In this document: piece by piece, positions 29,301 to 34,926 of the stretch
How positions within the stretch are numbered: the first letter of the stretch is position 1
Layout of the letters: every line of letters begins with the position of its first letter
From: Trichomonas tenax
Taxonomy: Eukaryota > Parabasalia > Trichomonadida > Trichomonadidae
Reading direction: 5' to 3'
DNA: 38,803 nt
NCBI GenBank assembly: GCA_023091735.1
Contig: JALKBU010000456.1
Span: 1-38,803 of the forward strand
Notes under the pieces: generated by a model
What the model was told of the DNA's origin: nothing
Databases searched by the model: none
The model's input: only the letters and a program-made list of their open reading frames with translations
Program-made: the position numbers and the translations under genes

Positions 29301-30041
29301 TACGCTACTGTCACTGTCCAAAGTTCCATAATTATTGTGAAGCAAGTCAACAGGCTCGAAAATGTCTTCTTCTTCGAGAAATTCTTGTATTTTTCCAGTC
29401 ATTGGATTCATGCGTCTCTGTATCATTGTGACTGTTCTCTTGTATAGTTTCTGTCCTTTTGGTGGATTTTCGACTGATTTTGCGCGTCTATGATATTGTA
29501 AGCTTTCGATGTTGTGTGCTGAGTAAGAAATCTTTGGTATTGGTGTCTTTGGGAATGCACCGTGAAGTGGTTTCGGAATATCTCGACTATAATCTGTATT
29601 CGCATCTGATTTCTTGTTTTTAATTGATTTCTTTTTCGGCACTCTATTTTGATCGATAGTTCGTGGCGTTTCAATTGATTTCGAACGATGTTGATCGATT
29701 ATTTGATCCGATTTTTTCGATTTTCCAACATAACGTCTTATTACTTTCCTATGAACTTCGATTGGTGTTCCCACTGGATAGCTCTTATATTTTTCATGTA
29801 GTTTGTAAGGAAATACGTCACTATGATACGTTTCCTCAACAGGTTGTGTGGGAGCGGGCACTCTGTGAACGTCAATGTATATGACAAGATCCTGTATAAG
29901 CCTAATATTACATTTTTTTGATTTTTCTTCTCGTATCTGCGAAGTTGTTGATAAAGAATCGTCTAAACGGCTAGTATGCTTAATATTAAACAGCTTATAA
30001 AATTCTGCTGGAGTCAAGCTATCATCAATTTCTACTGGCAT
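17370..30041 (-). CDS. Giant repeat-rich, largely disordered protein (4223 residues), function unknown
   Basis: A single uninterrupted frame of 12.7 kb starting at ATG 30041 and ending at TGA. I do not recognise it. Residues about 200-1600 carry at least 12 basic units built around R-x-NP-K-T-G-x-x-E followed by acidic residues. Residues about 750-900 are Ser/Lys-rich. Residues about 1815-1985 form an RRSS/RKSS block. Lys-rich motifs (KKIIKKKVKK, KKVIKKIKK, KKGVKKVIQR, KKVVRKVIMKK) follow around 2070-2430. Residues about 2500-4080 alternate poly-Ser/acidic tracts (SSSSSSDDE) with LGALPTLDLPPL-type motifs. The last 110 residues are highly acidic with a Tyr-rich end. There is no transmembrane segment, enzyme motif or clear coiled coil. 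Charge layout suggests a phosphorylation-controlled scaffold, perhaps cytoskeletal or of a condensate; that is inference. An open frame this long in AT-rich DNA means strong selection. Confidence 0.9.
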   Translation of the reverse strand: MPVEIDDSLTPAEFYKLFNIKHTSRLDDSLSTTSQIREEKSKKCNIRLIQDLVIYIDVHRVPAPTQPVEETYHSDVFPYKLHEKYKSYPVGTPIEVHRKVIRRYVGKSKKSDQIIDQHRSKSIETPRTIDQNRVPKKKSIKNKKSDANTDYSRDIPKPLHGAFPKTPIPKISYSAHNIESLQYHRRAKSVENPPKGQKLYKRTVTMIQRRMNPMTGKIQEFLEEEDIFEPVDLLHNNYGTLDSDSSVIYIDDSAKTSPTESEISDGCERKLVLVKKYITVRKKNRKSNARSRSVEKSDDDEQIFEVQVKKHSKAKKKKVFNYIHYIDHKKGGNPIPIEVTEEIPQENVTKDGTVVPDGIVHFYADKSAYVRILKPKIMNSKGDKLLIETKMPLNVRKLPKVDTLPKNRRGIPVFVAKKDAINSKGHVSLVDQEIELHDAIETKDGIIVSPKIQFDENNGAYLNAIKLVYDAKNNAIVPKLVKEQIANNNDDIVYSYKKRDPETDKDVIYIVQKRKDKKKDPKKRRNMYVHVITHRKNEKTGELEFVESEELCPDSMINENGDVIIAVTKHGKTVNQELTPENQDQVCKKCKRKLIKRYIHTVNIRRNPKTGELEQVISREAVFEPMTPEQSSMQLKPVTIKVKKPNYKEYEEEVWEPIDLPELPLNEVPFVSPEPFNAIKQEDKDLLATERSIPTIENALKELSKKKKVHLKKKLRRVPETYGGEAVVEKKRVVKRAKRHLDSVIDSMDSDASNSSQNNQRAMNKNRPPSIDTGVLLLTPHNYSSSSSDVSLPRNPSVETEKSANASKKKPSKKSAKSSSSSHNSSIDSTTKYKKSKKSYSAKKGSDLIKNISASSLPTMLSGSSSNNSRKSSVESKSSRKPSSESKQPKSSDVSTLLFLPNSASKSSIRHINPQDESLSNKPTDADSQHLAFNGQITPTKAPNTPQLPYHSLLMSPEVMSKKPSLNFKSPAKYNIIDDDVRKITYPVTLPKSPYKDHNKVQYEQPWALTPQRDNDFYSKFMETAVVDKNGRIALPVIQTDENGNTNLINVHIPNDVIIGLDYIAFDPFIHRDSERKPYLNAISREHGPDGIITNVEKRVYIQDKAVQYAFDEKIPNSKRGKDGKLFVSIIKQRKSKRTGEIVDREAEEEVHEPQIATKDFITINPIIKVSKTTNKRFIRVIKQRKNPKTRIIENVEAEEEVPEIPTMMETDLNIQENDVWKVSGHVFRSINRVIQSESGLINASCLQEVTKQKSGTPSRPKYSRTIAVIRTKKDPVTGEKLTFTEEENIPEYAIGNSEFIAVDPTVYRKPNGKPYFRAIKHRVNPETNQMENYECEEMINERDLTSAPPFKIADLPKSKASIPLMSIVRLAKNPTNGEVNLTTIEQEMQFQAFNGLDFVCPNQCTYRDHSGKLFVQLIRQRRNPKAKRFENYERNELIKDLGSDVLHRKVIREGRNELDRPEESLIEDDNQRSDRPKFLFPAFRKRWNPYAGKFELYECKCEASPKFAEQSGRFFINVIDVSQAMTGMMTPNVVKKELTPYNYEEFRHLNIKYVRKQEVVIHVKINRKNGHLEAYNKVETLYEPEFSTNTQSVIAHLYSKRIEVMRIDHDRYTQKPFEAIDKITVYEPRDSEPIISEKEISASKPKISPSQQLKFSTPKKNDPFELLPSPLNMFNELTGPLFADVPNKHVSPVKSHSAIFMDPSVKHAHRHSHHRSQSQESQKFSRPSRSSSIESALNKDMKKSRAVSTDSHYAASSTKAHKSKNTKKSKIFSLDDELDALSDSFPPKLISKTHSSITPQTISEIVFKPRRKADAEDKKLRSRSVDGKKKSRDSSVDSKSSSSSKKSRHKSVESDVSSTKKPRKSSSVADLSEKLSKKPKKDSSAEKETDNKSRKSSVDEKESEKKSRRSSEEKDNEKKSSRRSSVDEKDGEKSSRRNSVDLHESSSGHHRRSSIDHHESSHKHSRRSSIDEDGEHHRRHHRSKTILEEPLHQVKLSDSSETESKHHSHHHKHRNSSEEGKYSHRASSSNRHSSAHNNVKTRDIVLDLDDDIIEEKPVKTSKSNTDEEHEKIKVKKIIKKKVKKAHCASTSSDDSMVSSNLVIPETESAKAGSSGDEALKEPNSGNEIVPVKSSPKQAPPPPLSVPISVHVPAENPLDNLMEQLSRITKGDNAPEQKPELNNEDAAKSTSPEHTEEESSDVKKNNVDVIKLDLPSVPAFNIGQQNEDKHVNNPQPKTKQVKKVIKKIKKPLAKKNNEEESDSEKTKKDEVLNNEPKVENEVQEDEQPLKIEARDIEAPNVEIIESKVEKEPKENVVETHIENHIPEPVVDIFNPTNSPKSNIDVEDSIPSMVIKETTPEEIKTPFYSAPEPEIPDIDSDEGAPKKKGVKKVIQRVVHGRTSSICSDPGEVAQFKGKKVVRKVIMKKGKKSTEDEESAEPVLERSILMEEKQDNTPENVESKPKSDSDSEPEVVLDGIPAEDFKTESSTPKEQPQKVLEIPPVQVVLKKQSSSSSDDKNIQLIASKSIPPPQLSLPEIKPIVLPPPGESNPPNIVIPQISDLPQINIQNSEQQDIQLPGLNIDNNSLPPFDVLPSLPQTADLKFNLPPMTLPTIDTTSNELSQSALPEILLPPIDLSILQLSPQPTNNDNAAALQLAPLPGINDLQLPSISSLSPPKSSFTANATQNIELTPLDPLKNEEESLPELKHALNLDFNKEESVKNSSSSSSNSDNDSDEEKEAKPKSLNLRKESSSESESSSDSDDVHPRTNSIFNFEDESEDGMLCGGSPLKLFTQKAPTLEVDEKQAEPQTNVKVSKQSSSSSSNSEDNKSDNKEKPTPSINIQIPPKIEVEPAKKELEVHFDERSFEIKRENCELEFIKPMLTSSNDRSSFASPDDELRPQLDEDVVDSPLKEFANGFKQSSSSSSDDERWMKKDSSSSDDEKEKEQKPASFPRRASYTSSEDDSSERAENAITMPKLTIQNYDLGPLSDKENSPEKKEFSEKLQSLASLELEPEQEETVDIKDDGSSSSSSSSDDEKPQPEVVVPKSPSGGSKKKGSQASPPNLALPQIPNVYEILDSAPEPQVHEETSSDASGNISINLPDLKDLTKFAVDMKKSSSSSNSSSSSDDETTPKQDDNGLQNLDLSLLLTFDLPPINNLQPFNLNKSSSSSSSDSEDDAVNKEEKAPSMPELGALPTLNLPQIGPLSSSEPIMPKLVDLLNLGELPPPMNLPSLSPLPQLNLNLPHSDDGIAPIPSLELQPLPLQISASSDFFKIPQNKATTKAAPDFVLSPLGEFPQLDTSKNPELDLNLPQINITGTAAQLGDLPTLNIPPIEDITSSVMKKQSRKSSSSSSSSSSDNDDNEYKPSRKYSFTIESALGLNKSDHNSESDSDSSKSSSDYVYDDEMKQESDDENYIPKKAIDRSKLPHVKFDLSSCAHCKSFQAQVAAYNAKLEEEAQNKLIDSVSDNNESSFKIPNIGDLPPLDGITSTGINDPFGIHPASDKKSSSSSEDEKEPETPKIAGLGALLTLDLPPITITEHHEEDIKSPGDLTINFNLAEAPTESSSSSSSSSDSKSSSSSSSDDETNEEESKESESKSETPALGDLPTLNLPQIDISVPEQNTQMPELGALPSLDLPPISISSPEIQQIESQPSSIPDLGALPTLDLPPLGDLPTINSQQNVEISVPPLGSLPGLDILSLSLNVEQSAPIADDHHTSISSSSSSSSDSESDSESKSDHPRETQSEDILNEEQLNLPPLSDMPNLDLPLLNLNIEQPTSESPQVETPSFTMPSLNLPELGALPTLELPSIEAKNEESKKSSSSSSDHEDYKDETVPSLGALPTLDLPPLGDLPSLNLNANQPLQMPSLPDIPSINSRTPQSNPLKMPSIPQLGALPTIGDKSPKNSNGGMPQLGGLPPINVSQYSNKTPLGLGQLPSISATGGLSLNPPTIGLGPLPGINITPASTSPDLPSLPGLPMIGGINPPPQYSSGEHKTKKKFRKKEKMPSFQMFSNDQESDSSDQEPQNSTPSLNIIIPTIEPPSMSLGLPPLGDTPSLSLNLPQPNSDLPELPDLPQIPDIPQISLKVAEEGSKSNNVVVADSKNPEYEYTYETKNIYSDDSEEEQVYEIHIVEEEESENEVKKKQKKIPKVIYVYGEEDDSEEDVEIEHITTYIERDENGTEIGRHNEVTVGEQREHHRKIVSKTKNSDGGYDYQYEAEDYSDN
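17800..22520 (-). repeat. Alternating Leu/Pro motifs and Ser-acidic tracts in giant protein
   Basis: At the protein level this region repeats LGALPTLDLPPL-like motifs (variants GDLPTLNLPQI, GALPSLDLPPI, GDLPPLDGI) well over 20 times. They are separated by at least 13 runs of 5-10 serines followed by Asp/Glu. The layout recalls Nopp140/treacle (acidic serine tracts alternating with another motif), but with hydrophobic Leu/Pro segments instead of Lys/Pro ones. The Ser-Asp/Glu runs suit casein kinase 2. Confidence 0.8.
24085..24600 (-). repeat. RRSS/RKSS repeat block in giant protein
   Basis: Short units of the form R-R-S-S-(V/I)-D-E/H, including KSSRRSSVDEKD, GHHRRSSIDHHESS and KHSRRSSIDEDGE, recur about eight times. 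Arg-Arg-x-Ser is a basophilic kinase (PKA/AGC) consensus. The block turns His-rich near its C-terminal end. Confidence 0.8.
25290..29450 (-). repeat. Array of basic NP-x-TG repeat units in giant protein
   Basis: Units of roughly 45-60 residues centre on R-x-NP-K-T-G-x-x-E-x-x-E-x-EE-x-x-P-E. Copies lie near residues 211, 518-538, 606, 1089, 1141, 1188, 1276, 1324, 1374, 1426, 1489 and 1569, for example RRNPKTGELEQVISREAVFEP-type and QRKNPKTRIIENVEAEEE-type forms. They are often preceded by a G-K-x-(Y/F)-x-x-x-I segment. Even spacing in 1089-1569 suggests tandem duplication, and divergence suggests age. Confidence 0.75.
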
Positions 30042-30401
30042 ACTTGAATCGAATTTGATTGCTTGAGATTCAACGAGAATCTTTTTAAAATGAATTATTT
30101 TCCAAAAATTGAACGGTGAGTGAGCCTAAAATACCATAAAATGCAGGAACTTCATCCAAAATTTTAGCAAAAAAATAAGGTTTGAAAGTTTTCAAAAAAA
30201 TATTGTATTCCTTTATATCTATTAATTGATTTTTTGACTTTAAAATTTCAAAGTAAATTATGGTTATGTCATTTGTATTTTTGACAATTCCACTTTACAT
30301 TTGTCATAATTAATTCCCCTATATTAAAATTCTCTCCCCTTTTTAAATTATTAATTTGAGGACTTGAAATTTTTGAATAGGGTGATGCATCAAAAAAAAT
30401 A
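30042..30401. other. Divergent promoter region
   Basis: 360 bases between the divergent starts of the giant gene and the 299-residue gene. It contains an initiator-like TCATTT on the minus strand at 30088-30093 and several A/T runs. No other structure seen. Confidence 0.5.
30088..30093 (-). promoter_or_regulatory. Candidate initiator (Inr) for the giant gene
   Basis: TCATTT on the minus strand, followed by TAAAA, 47 bases before the ATG at 30041. It fits TCA-Y-W-W; the motif is short. Confidence 0.3.
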
Positions 30402-31301
30402 ATGAATTATGTTTTTAGCATAAATGGTGTCATTGGACCTTTTCTCTTCACTTCACCAATAAGCGAAAGTGTTGCAGAGAAGATGGAGAAAAACATTTTC
30501 GAGTTTTTTGTCCCAATTGAAGATATTTCGAAGGCTTTACAAAATATAAAAGCATATCCTTTAATTGGAAATAACGTTTACCAGTACTCTTCATCGCTTG
30601 TATCAATATGTCTTCATATGGGCGCTATAATGGCACAGCCATTAAAAGAGAATTTTATTTCTTATTCAGGTAACGCAATCTACAATTCATATGATGCAAA
30701 TTGGAACCTTGTAAACCACGTGAAAACAGAGATGACTTCTCAAGCAGAATCACCTTTTGTCGGAATTTCGATAATATTAACTGTTACAAACGAATTAAAT
30801 TTGTATGTAGGCGTTAGAAGCAACGAAATTAAGTCAAAATCTGCAGGTAAAAACTCATCACGAGGACTTGCGATATTATTAATTCAACCCGTTTACGAAA
30901 AACCAAAAGTTCTATACTCTGATGAGTGCCTGGAAGCATTGATTTGCACCCCGTTTGCACCAGAGGATGATGATGATCGTGGTTGGGTTAATTTTGGTCT
31001 CACAGGAGAAATAATGAACGCATATGATTTCAGAGAGTTTATTGATGAAGATGTACTTCCTAGTCAATGGGCTACAGAAAAAATGAATACATCCGACTTA
31101 TATTTAGAAAATGTTAATTCGCGATTTAAATTATCAAAGGTTGATGGTCACTACAAACTCATACAAGTAATTGGCAAATCAGAAAACATCGAAATAGATA
31201 ATATTGCTTGGTCATCGATTATATGGGATGAAACGTCAGTTAAGTTCGATAATTTCGAAATATCCCCATTACTTAGAATCTCATATATCCCCAAAGCATG
31301 A
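30402..31301 (+). CDS. Uncharacterised 299-residue protein
   Basis: I do not recognise this protein. It is soluble-looking, of ordinary composition, with no signal peptide or membrane segment. Visible features are a beta-rich N-terminus (MNYVFSINGVIGPFLFTSP), an acidic patch (PEDDDDRGWVNF) near 195-205, and a C-terminal beta-rich part ending LLRISYIPKA. The ATG at 30402 is preceded by an A-rich tract. It is divergent from the giant gene and convergent with the ZIP remnant, and ends in TGA. Its even composition and full-length frame in AT-rich DNA support a real gene, possibly parabasalid-specific. Confidence 0.8.
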   Translation: MNYVFSINGVIGPFLFTSPISESVAEKMEKNIFEFFVPIEDISKALQNIKAYPLIGNNVYQYSSSLVSICLHMGAIMAQPLKENFISYSGNAIYNSYDANWNLVNHVKTEMTSQAESPFVGISIILTVTNELNLYVGVRSNEIKSKSAGKNSSRGLAILLIQPVYEKPKVLYSDECLEALICTPFAPEDDDDRGWVNFGLTGEIMNAYDFREFIDEDVLPSQWATEKMNTSDLYLENVNSRFKLSKVDGHYKLIQVIGKSENIEIDNIAWSSIIWDETSVKFDNFEISPLLRISYIPKA

Positions 31302-31474
31302 CATAATAGAATAAATTGTTTGATTTTTATTAACATATATTTTGAATAATTATACATTATGATCGCGATAAGTTTGAATCTATATTTATATTTTATTATT
31401 TAACTGCTATGATGCATTTCAACAATTTCTATTAATAACAACCACAAAACACCGATAAAGAACATTCCAAAGTG
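31302..31474. other. Short convergent spacer
   Basis: 173 AT-rich bases between two converging stops (TGA and TGA); no structure noticed. Confidence 0.4.
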
Positions 31475-32276
31475 TCAACTCTTCTCTGGACACTTCCACT
31501 GATCTTTGTGTTCGAATATTTCTGCCCATTCATGGCATCCAACATACAAAAACGTTCCAGCTGAAAAAGCACCGATGAGACCCAAAACCAATGGATTTTC
31601 TGTATTAGATATGTAAATTCCTGCTATTAGACCCGCTGGAGACATTAATGAATATAATATCACAATAAACCAGAAAAATATTTTTGTTGGCTTGTCTTTG
31701 AGAATGATCAACGATAGAGCGAAGGCTTCTACTGGTTTGTGACCAACAATTGCACAGAATATCGCTATGACACCACTCAAATTTGTTAAAATTCCTAATG
31801 CCAGTCCTTCTATTGCCGAATGTATGCCCATTATGATATACAACGATATAGTTGGCACTTTCAAGTGCTTCATTGAAGAACCAAATATCTTTTTCTGCTG
31901 TTTACCTTCTTCATAATTAATATGTTCAAGAGGTGAATCTGAGTGTGAAGATTGCTCTCTTGGCTCCTCAGTGTCTTGTGTTTCTGTATCTTTGTGGCTA
32001 TATGAATATAATTCGATTGCTGTAAATAATACGAAAGTGGAAAGAAACACAGCGGACGCTAAAGGATAGTATATTGGAGGCTTAGATTTCTCAATGTCCT
32101 TGAAAGAGTCCTCTAATAAGTGAGCAACGCCTGCACCGAGAAAAACGCCGCCTGGGCTCTTCTAAGCGCGACTCCCACGATGAACTCTTAATTCATAGCG
32201 GCAGAACACTCCCCATTAGTGTTGTCAGCCATATAATAAAGACTGATACCCATTTAATAATCATTGTCTTTTCCAT
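31475..32276 (-). pseudogene. ZIP-family (SLC39) metal transporter, broken near the N-terminus
   Basis: ZIP transporters bring Zn2+ or related metals into the cytosol. The first membrane helix reads from ATG 32276 (KWVSVFIIWLTTLMGSVLPL) and is cut by TGA at 32193-32195. After a frameshift near 32145-32160 the rest is open down to the TGA at 31475. It contains GGVFLGAGVAHLLEDSF (ZIP helix 2), a His/Ser/Glu-rich loop where ZIPs carry a metal-binding loop, the helix 4 signature HSAIEGLALGI and the helix 5 motif GHKPVEAFALSL, then three further helices. All metal-site residues (H-S-x-x-E-G and H-K-x-x-E-A) survive. In the downstream frame a TAG stands at 32162-32164. Either a recent pseudogene or errors in the sequence; a GTG at 32050 is unlikely to serve as a start. 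Confidence 0.75.
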
Positions 32277-32282
32277 TATCAA

Positions 32283-32288
32283 TTGTGA
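32283..32288 (-). promoter_or_regulatory. Candidate initiator (Inr) of the ZIP gene
   Basis: On the minus strand TCACAA (TCA-Y-W-W) lies 6 bases before the ATG at 32276, supporting that ATG as the original start. Confidence 0.3.
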
Positions 32289-32934
32289 TGGAAATAATCG
32301 ACTCGTTCTCAAAATTTAAAATCGGAAATCTTTGAATTTGTAAATTTCGAATATTATTGTATGATATTTTGTATAGTGCTTATTTATCACAAAATTTTGA
32401 ATATATTTGATATTATGTGATAAATATATTCTGCATATACCCAAATTATAAATATCGCATGATTGAAAAATAAAACATAAAATTTGACATGTAAACTAAA
32501 ATTCTCATAAAAATTGATGTCGTCGGAAAAGTCCTTTGAAACCCACATTGCAATTTAATTGATTTTTTCTTGCTTCAAATATAGATACTCCGTATCGGTT
32601 TTAGTATGAATATAACATATTTAAGAAGAATACTCATTCCAGTATTGATGTTTGCAGCATAATTTTTCATCGAGGAAAAATTATTTTTAATCATTTCAAA
32701 ATGAGGTCTAAACCTAAGATTAAGTTAGTGCCGATTATGGGTATAGTATAAATTCATCTATTGAATCTTATTCAGCGACTTATGGATCATATAACTAATA
32801 TTTTGTCATCACTAAAACATGGTCGAATAAAGTGAATCAAACTCATTACAATAGTGATATTTATATATTTTAATTATATGAATAGATACAGTATCTAGTT
32901 TTGGATATAATAAATTAATGATGCAATATGAAAG
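32289..32934. other. AT-rich divergent spacer
   Basis: No gene. Divergent region between the ZIP remnant and the WD40 gene. It is strongly AT-rich with no long repeat noticed. Confidence 0.5.
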
Positions 32935-34857
32935 ATGAAAGAAAGAGATGAAAATGATGAAATAAATAGAGCGCATGGAAGAATAAAAAGTGTAGATAAA
33001 AGTGACAAGATGGAGGAAGTAGATCGAGTTACTTATGCAGTGCTTGATCGTTTCATAGACACCGATATTGCCAAAGATTACGCGGATGTCGCATTCCCGG
33101 AGCAGGTCGCGAGAGAGAACGCTGATATGACTCTTCGTTCGTGCGATGCGAGCTTCTTCCCGAGTCTTTTCGACAAAGCGTGCACACAGACCCAAAACCA
33201 GTCGATTATATACAACTACTCCAAGTTTATCCGTCCTGGTCCTAAACGTTCCGGTAAACGAATTGACTTAATTTATAATCAAGTGCAAAACTTTAATTTA
33301 GACTACAGAATATTCGGACATACAAGAGCTATTGCGCATTTCACGTTCGATTCCACCGGTGAATTTCTTATAACTGGTTCAGAAGACAGTCAATTGAAAG
33401 TTTGGCACTTACCATCGCTCAGTATTGTTTTTACAATGCAGGGTCACGAGCAGGGCCTTATTACATTCGATGTATCACCTGATCGTAGAATTATTGCCTC
33501 TATTTCAAAAGATCAATCTATTAGAATTTGGAAATTCGAGAATGGCGCGGCCGTTGCAATGATATATCTGCAGGAAACAGATGCTCTGACAACAATCAAA
33601 TTCTCTCCTTGCGGTCGCTATCTTATATGCGGCTCATGCACTGGATTCGTTAGAATTTATCAGATAATGAACCTTATTCCTACACTCGATCGCATAAAAA
33701 AGCAAATTCACGACGGTATTTCGCATTTTACGATTCCTGACGTAATTAATTATTTCAACGTTTATGATCCATCGATATTTTTACAGAATCCACCAATACC
33801 GTTCAGACAACCACAATTCCGCGAGTGTGTTTATTGCATTTCATTCTCTCCTGGTGGTAATTTAGCTGCTTTTGGCCTCGAATCAGGAAATGTAATTGTT
33901 ACAGCAATAGAAACAAGCAGAACATGGCGATTTTACGCTCACACGAACGTGTGTGATGGAATTTACTTCTACAGAAACAATTTCCACCAACTTATAACTT
34001 GGACAAATAAAGGCGGTGAAGTTAATGTTTGGAACCTCCAGGGGAAGGTTAAAAAGATTGCTTCATTCTCTGTTCGCTTCCAGCAGAGCCGTTCTCACTT
34101 GATTGATGTTCAAGTTTCTTGTGATGAATCAATTATCTTTGGTGTTACAGCTCAAATGGTCTTTGCTTGGGTCTTGGATTCAACGACACCGCTTCTTCAT
34201 GTTGAAGGTCTTCAGCAGGTTGTTTCTGTTTCTGCACATCCAATCATTCCAACAGTATTCGCTGTTGCCATGAAAGGCAAGATTTGGATCTTTGATGCGG
34301 TTAAGAACCAGAAGCCAATCAGATCTCTTGATATTCCATTCGAAACACCAAAGTTGAACAGAGCTATTTGGACTCCAGATGGCTTATCAATCATTGCTAT
34401 TGATGCTGGTGGTGGCTATTACAGATTCAAGGAATGCGATGTTGCTGCATGCCGCCAGATTCCAATTTTCTTCCCAGGAGACTTTGGTGCTAGTGAATGG
34501 GTTCCAGGCGTCGGTCAAATCGAAGAAGAGACAAAGAGACACACACATCTCAGCCCACGCAACACTATCATCGATTCAGACAAAGTCATAAGATGCGAAA
34601 ATTACAAACCAGTTAAAATCCTGAATGAAAAGACGATATTCCCACCAGAAGTTATGTCTGCTTGGGTCACAGAAGAGATGTGGCTTACAGACGCGAGCGA
34701 TGTTCATGACGAACAGGAGATTCTTGCTCCTTTACAGAAAGCACCACCTCCGAAGCCAACATATGAATCTGATGGTGAGGAGGGCCCATTACCAGGTACA
34801 GGCTATGGACCAAAGAAGAAGAGGAGAGATAATGATGGTGACTTTGTTGATAATTAA
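32935..34857 (+). CDS. WD40 protein resembling the beta-propeller of BRWD/PHIP
   Basis: A 640-residue protein with WD40 repeats from about 125 to 480. The first reads IFGHTRAIAHFTFDSTG then FLITGSEDSQLKVWHL, followed by GHEQGLITFDVSPD and SISKDQSIRIWKF. The order, the long insert after the third blade, and the segment after the propeller (IPIFFPGDFGASEW... like the BRWD QMFFHSDYRPL) match BRWD/PHIP proteins, which pair two propellers with bromodomains on chromatin. No bromodomain is present here, and the tail (620-632, GYGPKKKRRDN) looks like a nuclear signal after an acidic PESDGEEG-type stretch. The ATG at 33010 (MEEVDRVTYAVLDRFI) may be the true start because residues 1-25 are only low-complexity charged sequence. 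It ends in TAA, tail-to-tail with the next gene at 69 bases. Confidence 0.75.
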   Translation: MKERDENDEINRAHGRIKSVDKSDKMEEVDRVTYAVLDRFIDTDIAKDYADVAFPEQVARENADMTLRSCDASFFPSLFDKACTQTQNQSIIYNYSKFIRPGPKRSGKRIDLIYNQVQNFNLDYRIFGHTRAIAHFTFDSTGEFLITGSEDSQLKVWHLPSLSIVFTMQGHEQGLITFDVSPDRRIIASISKDQSIRIWKFENGAAVAMIYLQETDALTTIKFSPCGRYLICGSCTGFVRIYQIMNLIPTLDRIKKQIHDGISHFTIPDVINYFNVYDPSIFLQNPPIPFRQPQFRECVYCISFSPGGNLAAFGLESGNVIVTAIETSRTWRFYAHTNVCDGIYFYRNNFHQLITWTNKGGEVNVWNLQGKVKKIASFSVRFQQSRSHLIDVQVSCDESIIFGVTAQMVFAWVLDSTTPLLHVEGLQQVVSVSAHPIIPTVFAVAMKGKIWIFDAVKNQKPIRSLDIPFETPKLNRAIWTPDGLSIIAIDAGGGYYRFKECDVAACRQIPIFFPGDFGASEWVPGVGQIEEETKRHTHLSPRNTIIDSDKVIRCENYKPVKILNEKTIFPPEVMSAWVTEEMWLTDASDVHDEQEILAPLQKAPPPKPTYESDGEEGPLPGTGYGPKKKRRDNDGDFVDN

Positions 34858-34926
34858 TTTATTTTTAAACTGTTTTGTTTTTTGATTAAATTTATAGAAA
34901 TATTTATTTTAAAACAACAAATCAAA

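Noticed and set aside
17400..29884. Dozens of 60-170 codon frames on both strands across the giant gene, including plus-strand Ser- and Leu-rich ones
   Set aside because: They are antisense or out-of-frame readings of repetitive codons such as those for Ser and Asp in the giant gene; none has a recognised domain.
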